The notes: generated by a model not told the origin, from the sequence alone. A stretch of 64,000 nucleotides of DNA from JAVEDQ01 sp963783105 (GCA_963783105.1 CAWAMI010000004.1:124001-188000), one strand, 5' to 3'; counted from the first letter of the stretch, positions 38,595 through 47,176 are shown. Translations and numbers: made by a program.

Positions 38595-39144
38595 TCACCC
38601 CACCTCGAGGCGGGTCAGGAGCCAGCCGCGCTCGCCGAACTCGAAGCGCATCGCCAACGCCCCGCAACGACGCTCCCGTCGGATGACGGCGCAGGCCTCG
38701 ACGACGTCGTCGGCCACCCGCAGGGTGCGAAGGCGCACCACGGACGGCGGGCGTCCCGCGGCCCGCGGTCGCCGACGGGACAGCAGGTCGCCCGCGATCT
38801 GCGGGCTCGTCCGCGGCACCAGCTGAGCGGCGGGACGCCAGCCACTGAGCACCTCCAGCACGCCCCGGAGGACGAGGGTCACGGGTGGCGGTGGCGGGGC
38901 CGTCTCGGTGGGCTCGGTCGGCCCGGTCGCTCCGGCCGGCGACGCCACCGGGGGGACGACGCGGAGCGCGACCGGTCGGTCGTCGGACGGAGCGTCCGGT
39001 GGCTGCGGCGCGGGTGCCAGCGCGGAGGAGCCGTCCACGGCGGGCGGGGGCGCGTGCCGGGGGGGGCAGCGGGGTCAGGGGCAGCGGGGTCAGGGGCAGC
39101 GGGGTCAGGGGCTCGGGGTCCGGAAGTCGGGACAGGTGGGACAC
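38595..39144 (-). CDS. Rv3235-family protein, frame broken at a run of eight G
   Basis: The conserved C-terminal half (LRGVLEVLSGWRPAAQLVP...AMRFEFGERGWLLTRLEVG) is intact. The best start is GTG 39144, behind AAGGAG, giving SHLSRLPDPEPLTPLPLTP, but this is one frame away from the rest. The switch point falls in G8 at 39059-39066, right after three 15-bp repeats (39067-39111) that encode PLTPL. Removing one G joins the parts into about 182 residues. Without that, a shorter protein from GTG 39038 (147 residues) is possible. Function unknown; linked to secA as in Mycobacterium. Confidence 0.8.
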
Positions 39145-39199
39145 GGGTCTCCTTCGGCGTCGGGACGTGGACGGGTGGGCGGACGTCAGCGGGGCGGGA

Positions 39200-39943
39200 T
39201 CAGGGAAGCGGGGGAGGGGTCAGCCGTTGGCCCGGCAGCAGGAGCGACGGGTCGGGGCCGATGACGGCGCGGTTGGCCGCGTACCACTCGGGCCAGGCCC
39301 GGGCGATCCGAGCGTCGGTCGCAGCAGGGCCCAAGTGGCGGGCGACGACGGACCAGAGGCAGTCGCCGCGCAGGACCACGACCTCGTCGGGCGTCTCACC
39401 GCTCGCTGCCGGTCGTCGCTGTGGAGGAGTGGCAGCGCCCGGCGTCGCCGTCACCTGCGGCGCGAGGACCGGGGGCGGGACCGCCGGCAGCGGCGCGAGC
39501 TGCAGGGTGCCGGGCGCCAGCCGGTCGAGTGACGGAACGGCGGTGGCTGTCGTCGCGACGAGCGCGGCACGGCCGGGTGCAGGGGACGCGGCGGCGGCGC
39601 CTGCGCTGCCGACCACCACGGACAAGCCGAGCGCCACCGCGAGCCCCTCCCGGATCAGGCGGGGCAACAGGACCGCGGAGAGTCGTCGGCTCAGCGCCCC
39701 CAGCGCACCGGCGCCACGCCCGCCGAGAACGGTGAGCGCCCCCAGGGCCAGCCAGGACAGGACGAGCCACGCGGCGACGCCGACGACGGTGACCAACGCG
39801 TGTTCCGGGTCGCCGGCGGCCCAGGAGGCCCAACCGCCGGCCGAGGCGTCCGCCGGCAGGTCCGCGGGGCGTGGACCCGCGATGACCAGAACAGCGACGG
39901 CGGCACACCACGGCAGGAGACAGCGCAGTTGACCACGAGTCAT
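39200..39943 (-). CDS. Membrane protein with C-terminal LysM domain
   Basis: A 247-residue protein. Three hydrophobic segments lie at about residues 9-24, 50-75 and 98-120. An Ala/Pro linker leads to a LysM-like domain at about 188-245 (VVVLRGDCLWSVVARHLG...ANRAVIGPDPSLLLPGQRL), which could bind peptidoglycan. ATG 39943 has TAAGGT exactly 6 nt upstream, and the 10-bp direct repeats at 39957-39976 cover its -35 region. It is divergent from the next gene. Confidence 0.87.
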   Translation of the reverse strand: MTRGQLRCLLPWCAAVAVLVIAGPRPADLPADASAGGWASWAAGDPEHALVTVVGVAAWLVLSWLALGALTVLGGRGAGALGALSRRLSAVLLPRLIREGLAVALGLSVVVGSAGAAAASPAPGRAALVATTATAVPSLDRLAPGTLQLAPLPAVPPPVLAPQVTATPGAATPPQRRPAASGETPDEVVVLRGDCLWSVVARHLGPAATDARIARAWPEWYAANRAVIGPDPSLLLPGQRLTPPPLP

Positions 39944-39956
39944 GCCCGAACCTTAC

Positions 39957-39976
39957 GTTTGCTTGTGTTTGCTTGC
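39957..39976. promoter_or_regulatory. Two phased 10-bp direct repeats upstream of the LysM gene
   Basis: GTTTGCTTGT (39957-39966) and GTTTGCTTGC (39967-39976) are head-to-tail copies, one helical turn apart. They sit one base upstream of the TAAGGT -10-like element of the LysM gene. The same TTGC spacing recurs four times at 40965-40998 beside the excisionase-type HTH gene, which makes that protein the likely binder. Confidence 0.65.
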
Positions 39977-40071
39977 GATGGCCGAGTATGCCGGATGCGG
40001 AGCCGATGGAGGCGGGGGCCTGTGGACAGCGGCGCGCGTGGCCGGCCGGAGGCGCGGGCACACGGTCAGGC

Positions 40072-40623
40072 GTGCGCTGGGACTCGCTGTTCGACGATCT
40101 GGAGGGGCGGCTCGAGGCGGCGGACAGCGCAGAGCTGGCCGCCGAGGTCCGGGAGCGGGAGCGGGCCGAGCGGGCCCGGCTCCGCGTGGTCGACCGGTTG
40201 CGCGGGGCGCTCGGCCGCGAGATCGAGGTGACTCTCGCCGGCGGTCGTCGCGAGCGGGGAGCGCTCCGGCGGGTAGGGGCGGACTGCGTGCTGCTCGCTG
40301 GGGACCAGGGCGGCGAGGGTGCGGCGGAGGTGCTCGTCGCCCTTGCTGCCGTGCAGTCCGTCGGGGGCCTGACGGCGCGGTCTGCGGAGCCGGGGTCGGA
40401 GGGCGTGGTCGGCGCCCGGCTGGGCCTGGCCGGCGTCCTTCGCGGCCTCGCGCGCGATCGTGCCCGGGTCCGCGTGCTGACCGGGGACGGTGCTCAGCTG
40501 GCCGGTGTCCTCAGCCGGGTCGGCGCGGACTACGTCGAGATGACCGAGGAGGCCGGCGGCGGGGAAGCCCGCCTCCTCCCTCTGGCCGCGCTGGCTTCCG
40601 TCCGGACGGCCGGCCCGCCGTGA
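40072..40623 (+). CDS. Two-repeat beta-rich protein (often annotated Fis-family, Sm-like repeats)
   Basis: About 183 residues. It opens VRWDSLFDDLEGRLEAAD, a helix common to this actinobacterial family. Two similar beta-rich modules follow: IEVTLAGGRRERGALRRVGADCVLLAG at about 57-85 and VRVLTGDGAQLAGVLSRVGADYVEM at about 133-158. Each looks like an Sm/Lsm-type repeat. It has no Fis helix-turn-helix. GTG 40072 fits the family N-terminus; ATG 39988 is an alternative. RNA or DNA binding is only a guess. Confidence 0.78.
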   Translation: MRWDSLFDDLEGRLEAADSAELAAEVRERERAERARLRVVDRLRGALGREIEVTLAGGRRERGALRRVGADCVLLAGDQGGEGAAEVLVALAAVQSVGGLTARSAEPGSEGVVGARLGLAGVLRGLARDRARVRVLTGDGAQLAGVLSRVGADYVEMTEEAGGGEARLLPLAALASVRTAGPP

Positions 40624-40674
40624 CGTGCGCTGCCGGTCCGGCGGCCCGGGTGCCGGTCGGGTGTCGGTCGGGCG

Positions 40675-40905
40675 TCAGTCCGGCAGCTCGTGCCGGCCGA
40701 GCGGGTTGGCCTGGACGAACGCACGCGTTTCGGAGTAGGCCCGCTCGATGTACGCCTCGAGTTGGGCCGCCTCGACGCGCCACTGTCCACGGCCGCCGAT
40801 CTTGATCGCAGGGAGCTCGCCGCTGCGGACCAGCGCGTAGGCCTGGCTGGCGGAGATGTTGAGCACCTCGGCCACGTCGGTGAGCTGCAGGAACCGTGCA
40901 CTCAT
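40675..40905 (-). CDS. Excisionase-type (BldC/Xis-like) helix-turn-helix protein
   Basis: A 76-residue DNA-binding protein with a MerR-like winged helix: LQLTDVAEVLNISASQAYALVRSGELPAIKIGG, then RGQWRVEAAQLEAYIERAY. This is the fold of phage excisionases and BldC, which bind direct repeats head-to-tail. ATG 40905 follows GGAGAG at 6-nt spacing. No integrase or phage gene is near, so it is probably a resident regulator. TTGC repeats at 10-bp spacing lie 60-93 bases upstream, suggesting autoregulation. Confidence 0.88.
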   Translation of the reverse strand: MSARFLQLTDVAEVLNISASQAYALVRSGELPAIKIGGRGQWRVEAAQLEAYIERAYSETRAFVQANPLGRHELPD

Positions 40906-40964
40906 GGCCATCTCTCCGTCGTGGTGCAGGAACGTCGCAGTCGACGTGGTGCTCCCGAGCAGTC

Positions 40965-40998
40965 TTGCAGAAGTTTGCCTGCACTTGCTTCTGCTTGT
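40965..40998. promoter_or_regulatory. Four TTGC elements at exact 10-bp spacing between the HTH and SAF genes
   Basis: TTGC occurs at 40965-40968, 40975-40978 and 40985-40988, with TTGT at 40995-40998. The regular one-turn spacing puts all four on the same face of the helix. The array lies between the HTH gene (start 40905, minus) and the SAF gene (start 41103, plus), so it may control both. Confidence 0.65.
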
Positions 40999-41102
40999 GG
41001 ACGACTGCCTGTCCACACCTCGCCAGCACGTTGGGTGACCGAAGGGGCAGAATCGGGCACGATGCGTGACATTGACACTGACGTTGTTCGTGGGGGAGTG
41101 AA

Positions 41103-41819
41103 GTGAGCACCATCGCGCCGACTCGGCCCGCCCGAGACGCCGAGCCGACACCGCCGTCGGCTCCGGCCGGTCGCAGGAACGTGCGCCCGCGGTGGCGCGA
41201 TACGAGGCTCCTGCTCGGCGTGCTCCTCGTGCTCCTGTCCGTGATCGTCGGCGCCCGGGTCGTCGCCACGGCGGGGGACACGGCCTCGTGGGTGACCGCG
41301 CGCGCGGACCTGCCCGCCGGGCACGTCCTGACCGACGCGGATCTCGCGACCGCGTCCGCGAAGTTGGACGGCCCGGCCAGCGTCCGTTACTTCCGCGCGG
41401 ACAGCCGGGGAGCCCTCGTCGGTCGGCCGTTGGTTCGCCCCGTCGGCACGGGCAATCTGCTGCCGCAGGACGCCATCGCGTACGGACCCGTGGCACCCAC
41501 CCGCGTGGTGCCGGTGCTGGTCAAGGCGGGCCGGTTGCCGAGCCTGTCCCCTGGGGACCGGGTGGACGTCTACGTCCTCGTCAAGGGCGACCGTCCCGGC
41601 ACGGATCGCGAGCTCCTCGTCGTGGGCGGCGCGGAGTTCCTCGGCGGCGACGTGCTCGGCAGCGGCGACACCGCGGCCCAGCTGCGGGTCGCGGTACCGG
41701 ATGCTGTCCGCGTCGTCGCGGCGAGCCAGAGCGAGCGCGTCGATCTCGTGCGCATCGACGGCGACGCACAGGCGGTCGCCCCTGCCGCGCCGACCGAGGC
41801 CCCCGGCTTCGGCGGCTGA
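41103..41819 (+). CDS. SAF-domain membrane protein (CpaB-like)
   Basis: A 238-residue protein. One membrane segment lies at about residues 35-58, followed by an extracytoplasmic SAF domain (VTARADLPAGHVLTDADLATAS), a RADSRGALVGRPLVRPVGTGNLLP strand pair, and a second domain with LSPGDRVDVYVLV. It resembles the pilus-assembly protein CpaB/RcpC, but no pilus ATPase or pilin gene is near. GTG 41103 follows GGGGGAG. The downstream CpaE-like gene starts 1 base after its stop codon. Confidence 0.87.
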   Translation: MSTIAPTRPARDAEPTPPSAPAGRRNVRPRWRDTRLLLGVLLVLLSVIVGARVVATAGDTASWVTARADLPAGHVLTDADLATASAKLDGPASVRYFRADSRGALVGRPLVRPVGTGNLLPQDAIAYGPVAPTRVVPVLVKAGRLPSLSPGDRVDVYVLVKGDRPGTDRELLVVGGAEFLGGDVLGSGDTAAQLRVAVPDAVRVVAASQSERVDLVRIDGDAQAVAPAAPTEAPGFGG

Positions 41820-41820
41820 C

Positions 41821-43284
41821 GTGGCGGTGGCGGGAGAGGTGCCCGAGCCGGAGCCGCACGACGTGCGCCCGTCGACCGGCCCGGGCGGGGGTGGCCTGCC
41901 GGTGCTGCTCGCGGTCCCCGAGCCCGGGGCGGAGGCGGAGCTCGTGGCCTCGCTCGGCAGGCCCGGAGCCGTGGTGGTCGTGCGGCGTTGCGTGGACCTC
42001 CCCGATCTGCTGGCCGCCGCGTCGACGGGGACGGCCGTGGCAGCCGTGGTGTCGAGCGCGTTGCGCCGATTCGACCAGGACGCGGTCGCCCGGCTGCGCC
42101 GCGCCGGCGTCGCCGTCGTCGGACTCGTGGTCCCTCCCCAGGAAGCGGGTGCTGCTGCCGCTGGCGCGGGCAGCGCCGCCGACGCCGCCGAGGTGCGGTT
42201 GCGGCAACTCGGGATCGAGCAGGTCGTGGTCGCCTCGCCGGCCGCGGACTCCGGGAACCCGGACGGGCTCGCGGCCGAGGTCGCGCAGGCGGTGCGAACC
42301 GCCGTCGCAACCGACACCGCCACCGGCGCCGGGCCGGGCCTCGACGGCCCGACGGCTCTGGACGGAGACCCCGATCGGGGAACCGTCGATCTCCGCTCGC
42401 CGGCTACCCCGCCGGGACCGCGTCGCGTGCTGGCCGTCTGGGGCCCGACCGGCGCCCCGGGACGGAGTCTTCTCGCCTGGCACCTCGCCGGCGAGCACGC
42501 GGCGGCCGGGCGCTCGACCCTGCTCGTCGACGCCGACGTCTACGGCGGGACCATCGCCCAGCTCGCCGGCCTCGTCGACGAGGCCCCCGGCGTCGTCGCC
42601 GCCTGCCGGGCGGCCAACGCCGGCGCGCTCGACGTGCCCCGTCTCGCGGGCCTGGCCCGCTCGATCCCGCTCCCGTCCCGGGAGGCGGCGCCGCTGTCGG
42701 TGCTCACCGGCATCGGGCATGCCTCCCGCTGGCCGGAGGTGCGCCCGGCCGCTCTGGAGACGGTGCTCGCCTCCGCCCGGGCCCTCGCCGAGCGGGTGAT
42801 CGTCGACTGCGGCTTCAACCTCGAGGACGACGAGGAGCTGTCCTACGACACGTCGGCGCCGCGCCGCAACGCCGCGACCCTGGCGGCCCTCTCTGCGGCG
42901 GACGAGGTCCTCGTCGTCGGCTCCGCCGAGCCGGTCGGTCTCACCCGCCTCATCGCAGGACTCGACGACCTGCGCAGCGCTCTGGAGGCCGCCGGCGCCG
43001 CGCCCACCGTCCGCGTCGTGGTGAACCGGCTGCACGCCTCCGGCCGGCAGCGGCGCGAGGTGGCGGCCGCCCTCGAGCGGCACGCGGCCGTCGTCCCAGC
43101 CGGCATGCTGCCCTTCGACCCGGCCGCGACGGACCGGGCGCAGCGGGAGGGGCGCCTCCTGCTGGAGATCGAGCCCCGCTCGCCGCTGCGGCTCGCGATC
43201 GCCGGGCTCGTCGAGGCGCCCGCACACGAGGACATCGCCCGGCCTCGGCGGCGCGGTCGGCGGGCGACCGCCCGGGCGGGCTGA
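41821..43284 (+). CDS. CpaE/MinD-like P-loop protein
   Basis: A 487-residue protein. Residues about 20-150 look like a receiver-type domain (LVASLGRPGAVVVVRRCVDLPDLLAA). The P-loop domain starts RVLAVWGPTGAPGRSLLAWHLAGEHA and continues with TLLVDADVYGGTIAQLAGL and VIVDCGFNLE. The P-loop has Arg in place of the usual Lys before Ser and lacks the deviant-Walker signature Lys, as seen in related actinobacterial proteins. It is paired with the SAF gene. Likely a positioning or localisation ATPase-like protein; no pilus genes are seen. Confidence 0.83.
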   Translation: MAVAGEVPEPEPHDVRPSTGPGGGGLPVLLAVPEPGAEAELVASLGRPGAVVVVRRCVDLPDLLAAASTGTAVAAVVSSALRRFDQDAVARLRRAGVAVVGLVVPPQEAGAAAAGAGSAADAAEVRLRQLGIEQVVVASPAADSGNPDGLAAEVAQAVRTAVATDTATGAGPGLDGPTALDGDPDRGTVDLRSPATPPGPRRVLAVWGPTGAPGRSLLAWHLAGEHAAAGRSTLLVDADVYGGTIAQLAGLVDEAPGVVAACRAANAGALDVPRLAGLARSIPLPSREAAPLSVLTGIGHASRWPEVRPAALETVLASARALAERVIVDCGFNLEDDEELSYDTSAPRRNAATLAALSAADEVLVVGSAEPVGLTRLIAGLDDLRSALEAAGAAPTVRVVVNRLHASGRQRREVAAALERHAAVVPAGMLPFDPAATDRAQREGRLLLEIEPRSPLRLAIAGLVEAPAHEDIARPRRRGRRATARAG

Positions 43285-43426
43285 CCCGGCGAACGTGAGC
43301 TATGGCACTTGCCGGACGGCGGGCGGTTACGAGGAGCACCATGGCGCACGAACGAGCCGTCGGTGCCGCTGACCCAGGGTCCCCGGGCCGCGGGGCGGCG
43401 TCGCCCCGGCGACAGGGAGGTGCAGC

Positions 43427-44848
43427 GTGGCCGACCGGCTGAGCCCGCTCGACGCCTCCTTCCTCTACATGGAGGACCGCACCACCCCGATGCACGTCGG
43501 CGGAGTGGCGATCTTCGACCTGCCGAAGCGCGGGTTCGACTACGCCCGGCTCGTCCGCCTCATCTCCGAGCGGCTCGTGCTCGTGCCGCGGTACCGGCAG
43601 AAGGTGCGCTGGGTCCCGGGGCATCTGGCGAACCCGGTCTGGATCGACGACCCCGACTTCGACATCACGTACCACGTCCGGCAGAGCGCGTTGCCCAAGC
43701 CCGGCACGGACGCGCAGCTCCGGGAGCTCGTCGCCCGGCTGCAGTCCCGGCCGCTCGACCGCGAGCGACCGCTGTGGGAGCTCTACCTGGTCGAGGGCCT
43801 GTCCGACCATCGCATCGCTCTCGTGACCAAGACCCACCACGCCGTGGTGGACGGGATCGGCGCGATCGACATCGGCTCGGTGCTGCTCGACCTCAGCCCC
43901 GAGCCGCGGGAGACCAGCCGGCAGCGCTGGGACCCGGCCGCCGCCCCGACGTCGGCGGAGCTCGTCGGGGGAGCGCTCGTCGACTGGCTGCGACGCCCCG
44001 CCTACGTGGTCGACGCCGCCCGCACGACCGCGCTGGCGACCATCACCGACGTGCGCCGGGTGGCGGACGCCGCGGGCCGGACGCTGAACGGCCTGTTCTC
44101 GGCCGCACGTTCGCAGGCCCGGGGCGCGCCGACGAGCCCGCTGAACGCGGAGATCGGGGAACAGCGGCGCTACGGCACGGCGGCGACGTCGCTCGAGGAC
44201 TACAAGCTGATCCGCAAGGCGCACGGCGGCACGGTGAACGACGTCGTGCTCGCGGTGGTCGCGGGCGCGCTGCGGACCTGGTTGTTGACCCGGGGCGAGC
44301 GCGTGACGCCCGCCACGAGCGTGCGGGCGATGGTCCCCGTCAGCGTCCGGGCCCCGCTCGCCGACGACGGGGACGGTCAGTCGGAGCAGGCGACCGGCAA
44401 CCGCATCGCCTCGTATTTCGTCGAGCTCCCGGTCGGCGAGCCCGATCCGGTGGTGCGGTTGTCGCAGGTGAGCTACGAGATGGAGGCGCACAAGGCCGCC
44501 CAGCAGTTCGTCGGGGCCGAGGCGCTGATCGGGCTGACGGGCTTCGCGCCTCCGACCCTGCACGCCGCCGCGGCACGGTTGGCCAGCGACTGGTCGCGGC
44601 GGGTGTTCAACACCGTCGTCACGAACGTGCCCGGTCCCCAGTTCCCCTTGTACGCCGCCGGCGCCCGGATGCGGTCGATGTACCCGGTCGTTCCCCTGGC
44701 CAAGGGACAGGCCGTGTCGATCGGCATCACGTCCTACGACGGTGGGGTCTACTACGGACTGAACGCCGATCGCGACGCGATGCCCGACGTGGACGTGTTG
44801 GCGCAGTGCATCGAAGAAGCGCTCGGCGAACTGCTCGAGACCATCTGA
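43427..44848 (+). CDS. Wax ester synthase/diacylglycerol acyltransferase (WS/DGAT)
   Basis: A 473-residue WS/DGAT that forms triacylglycerol or wax esters from acyl-CoA. It opens RLSPLDASFLYMEDRTTPMHVGG and carries the catalytic HHxxxDG motif (His137, His138, Asp142) in KTHHAVVDGIGA. The second-domain motif NVPGPQFPLYAAGARM is present. GTG 43427 follows AGGGAGG. Actinobacteria store TAG under nutrient limitation. A patatin gene lies directly downstream. Position relative to secA matches the mycobacterial Rv3233c-Rv3234c. Confidence 0.94.
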   Translation: MADRLSPLDASFLYMEDRTTPMHVGGVAIFDLPKRGFDYARLVRLISERLVLVPRYRQKVRWVPGHLANPVWIDDPDFDITYHVRQSALPKPGTDAQLRELVARLQSRPLDRERPLWELYLVEGLSDHRIALVTKTHHAVVDGIGAIDIGSVLLDLSPEPRETSRQRWDPAAAPTSAELVGGALVDWLRRPAYVVDAARTTALATITDVRRVADAAGRTLNGLFSAARSQARGAPTSPLNAEIGEQRRYGTAATSLEDYKLIRKAHGGTVNDVVLAVVAGALRTWLLTRGERVTPATSVRAMVPVSVRAPLADDGDGQSEQATGNRIASYFVELPVGEPDPVVRLSQVSYEMEAHKAAQQFVGAEALIGLTGFAPPTLHAAAARLASDWSRRVFNTVVTNVPGPQFPLYAAGARMRSMYPVVPLAKGQAVSIGITSYDGGVYYGLNADRDAMPDVDVLAQCIEEALGELLETI

Positions 44849-44893
44849 GACCCAGCTGATCGAAGTTCGGGAGCCGAGGCCACGGAGGCGGAC

Positions 44894-45970
44894 ATGACGA
44901 CGTTGGACAACAGGCCACCCGCTGCGCCGCAACCTCTGACCGGCGGGGGCTCGGGTCCGCGGCGCGGACTCGTCCTCGGCGCCGGGGGAGTCCTGGGCGC
45001 GGCTTGGATGGTGGGCGCCCTCCGGGCCCTCGAGGAAGCCACCGGCTGGGACCCGCGCACCGCCGAGGTCGTCGTCGGCACGAGCGCTGGCTCGGTGCTC
45101 AGCGCCTTCGTGAGCCTGGGCGTCAGCACGGAGCAGATGGCGAACCATCAGCGCGGCCTCAGCGTCGAGGGCGAGCCATCCGTGGAGTACGACTACGACG
45201 GGCAGGCGCCGCTGCCGCCCCGCCCGCGGTTCGGTCGGCTCGGCTCCCGGTCGCTGCTGCTGCAGACCGCGCGGCACCCGCGCGCGGTGCCGCCGATGGC
45301 CGCGATCGCGTCGGTCCTGCCGCCCGGTCGCGGTTCCATCCGGGCGGTCGGCGACCTCGTCGACCGCGTGAAGGCCGAGGCCGTCGCCCTCGGGCTCCGA
45401 GGCCCCGACGAGCCCGCCTGGCCCGCCGCCCCGAAGCCGTGGCTGGTGACGATGGACTACGACGCCGGTCGCCGCGTGGTGTTCGGCCGCGAGGGTGCGC
45501 CTCCCGCCGAGCTTTCCGCCGCCGTGACGGCGTCCTGCTCCATCCCCGCCTGGTACGAGGCGGTCGACATCGGCGGTCGCCGGTACATCGACGGGGGGAC
45601 CTGTTCGGCGACGTCTCTGGACGTCCTGGCCCCGCTCGAACTGGACGAGGTCATCGTGCTCGCCCCCATGGCGTCCTTCGCCTACGACCGGCCCCGGACC
45701 ACGTTCGGCCGGCTGGAGCGTGGCGTGCGGCGCGCGACGACCAAGCGGCTGTTCCGCGAGGCCGCCAAGGTCCGCCGGACCGGCACGCGGGTCACCATGT
45801 TCGGCCCGGGCCCGGAGGACCTGCAGGCGATCGGGGCCAACCTGATGAATGCCCGGCGTCGCGTCCGCGTCTTCGAGACCTCGCTGCGGACCACGGCCGC
45901 CGCGGTGCGGGGACACTCCATCTTCTCGGAGTCGGTCTTCTCGGAGTCGCCGTCGATGGCGGCCGGCTGA
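44894..45970 (+). CDS. Patatin-like phospholipase
   Basis: A 358-residue patatin. The oxyanion hole is GLVLGAGGVLGAAWM, the catalytic Ser64 lies in VVGTSAGS, and Asp233 is in YIDGGTCSATS, giving the Ser-Asp dyad. ATG 44894 follows CGGAGG. It is co-directional with the WS/DGAT gene, so it may act on stored or membrane lipids. The C-terminal half after residue 280 is Arg-rich and helical. Confidence 0.9.
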   Translation: MTTLDNRPPAAPQPLTGGGSGPRRGLVLGAGGVLGAAWMVGALRALEEATGWDPRTAEVVVGTSAGSVLSAFVSLGVSTEQMANHQRGLSVEGEPSVEYDYDGQAPLPPRPRFGRLGSRSLLLQTARHPRAVPPMAAIASVLPPGRGSIRAVGDLVDRVKAEAVALGLRGPDEPAWPAAPKPWLVTMDYDAGRRVVFGREGAPPAELSAAVTASCSIPAWYEAVDIGGRRYIDGGTCSATSLDVLAPLELDEVIVLAPMASFAYDRPRTTFGRLERGVRRATTKRLFREAAKVRRTGTRVTMFGPGPEDLQAIGANLMNARRRVRVFETSLRTTAAAVRGHSIFSESVFSESPSMAAG

Positions 45971-45972
45971 GC

Positions 45973-46437
45973 GTGCGGGTCTACCTGCCGGCCACGCTGA
46001 CCGGCTTGCCGTCGCTGCTGCGCGATCGGCGGTTCCCGGGCGGGAAGGGCTGTGCCGTCACCCCAGCCCTGCGGGAGTGGTACGCGGCCGGCGACGACGA
46101 CGAACTCGAGTACTCAGCCCTGCAGCGTGCCGCTCGGCAGTCGCTGGACCTGCTGGCCGACGACGTCCGCGCCCCGCGCCGGCGGGTGGTCCTCGCCGCC
46201 GAGGTGCCCGACGCGGCCGTCCGGCCCGGCGACGGGGACGACCCGGCAGCGGTCACCGTGGACGGCGAGATCCCGCTCTCGGCCGTCCAAGCCGTGCACG
46301 TCGACGGGGAGGACGCCGTTCCCCTCGTGCGCGCCGTGCTCGTCGACCCTGCCGACGAGATGGCGCAGGGCGATCTCGAGGACGCCGACCTGCTCTGGTA
46401 CGCCACCCAGGAGATCGACCAGCTGCTGGGGCCGTGA
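45973..46437 (+). CDS. DUF6912 family protein
   Basis: A 154-residue protein that begins VRVYLPATLTGLPSLLRD and ends DLLWYATQEIDQLLGP, the frame ends of this actinobacterial family. The centre has ELEYSALQRAARQSLDLLADD. GTG 45973 starts 2 nt after the patatin stop. No catalytic motif is visible and the function is unknown. Confidence 0.83.
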   Translation: MRVYLPATLTGLPSLLRDRRFPGGKGCAVTPALREWYAAGDDDELEYSALQRAARQSLDLLADDVRAPRRRVVLAAEVPDAAVRPGDGDDPAAVTVDGEIPLSAVQAVHVDGEDAVPLVRAVLVDPADEMAQGDLEDADLLWYATQEIDQLLGP

Positions 46438-46527
46438 CGGTGCCGGCCAAGGCGGCCTGGAACCGTGCTGGCCGCGCTGGTGCCGGGCGGGCTGCCGAGG
46501 GGGCCGGCAGAGGAGACGGCAGCGGCG

Positions 46528-46719
46528 TCAGTGGTCCCCGCGGTCCCGGCGGTCCCGGCCCGGGAGGACGGTGACGACGAACAGCGACGCGGAGATCCCG
46601 GCGATGAGGTAGATGCTCTGCGAGAGGATGATCCGCCCGCCGTTCTGCACGCTCTGGCCGACCAGGAAGAAGATCACCGCGACCGCAAGCGTGACGACGG
46701 CGAAGACCCTGCGAGCCAC
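46528..46719 (-). CDS. Small two-helix membrane protein
   Basis: A 63-residue protein with two membrane segments (about 4-22 and 35-52) and a charged tail DRRDRGDH. GTG 46719 follows GGAGGG. It reads antisense to a remnant frame. No family is recognised. Confidence 0.7.
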   Translation of the reverse strand: MARRVFAVVTLAVAVIFFLVGQSVQNGGRIILSQSIYLIAGISASLFVVTVLPGRDRRDRGDH

Positions 46720-46858
46720 GGAACCCTCCGATGGTTGCTGCGAACCCGTTCACCGTAACCGCTGGCGCGCCTGACGTGTCCCCATGCCCCGCCAGGTGTG
46801 GCTGCCGTCGCCCGCTCACGTGCGTTCCGCCCGCGACGTGCCGCGCCCCTCGTGCCAG

Positions 46859-47098
46859 CTCGATGCGAAGCCGGTCGGCGAAGCGGGGGTCGCGCAGGAG
46901 ATCCAGGCACTTCAGCGACCGCGGCATCCCGCCCAGCCACAACTCGCCGTCGCGCGAGACGGTCTCGATGCCCGAGACGCGCGGTGACCCGTCGCGCCTC
47001 AGCCTCGCGATGACCTTGTGCTTGTGCGCGTCGAACCGTGCCTGGACCGCAGCCGCCAGCTCGGGTGCTTCCTCGTGGGATCTCGACCAGCTCGTCAT
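46859..47098 (-). pseudogene. Remnant of a pyridoxamine 5'-phosphate oxidase-like (split-barrel) gene
   Basis: The first 75 or so residues from ATG 47098 (TSWSRSHEEAPELAAAVQAR...HKHKVIARLRRDGSPRVSGIE...GELWLGGMPRSLKCLDLLRDPRFA) are a typical N-terminus of a split-barrel flavin/F420-dependent oxidase. After RFA the family sequence stops and the frame runs on as unrelated Arg/Gly-rich sequence into the small membrane gene. No other frame continues the domain, so it appears truncated rather than merely shifted. Confidence 0.6.
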
Positions 47099-47176
47099 GG
47101 GCCGCATGCTCGCGCAGCCCTACGACAATTCCTGGCCGTCCGACGCAGGTGCAGGGCGGGCGGCCGGCCGGCCGGA

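Noticed and set aside
40675..40905. Prophage remnant because of an excisionase-type protein
   Set aside because: No integrase, attachment repeat or other phage gene is present, and the flanks are conserved housekeeping genes.
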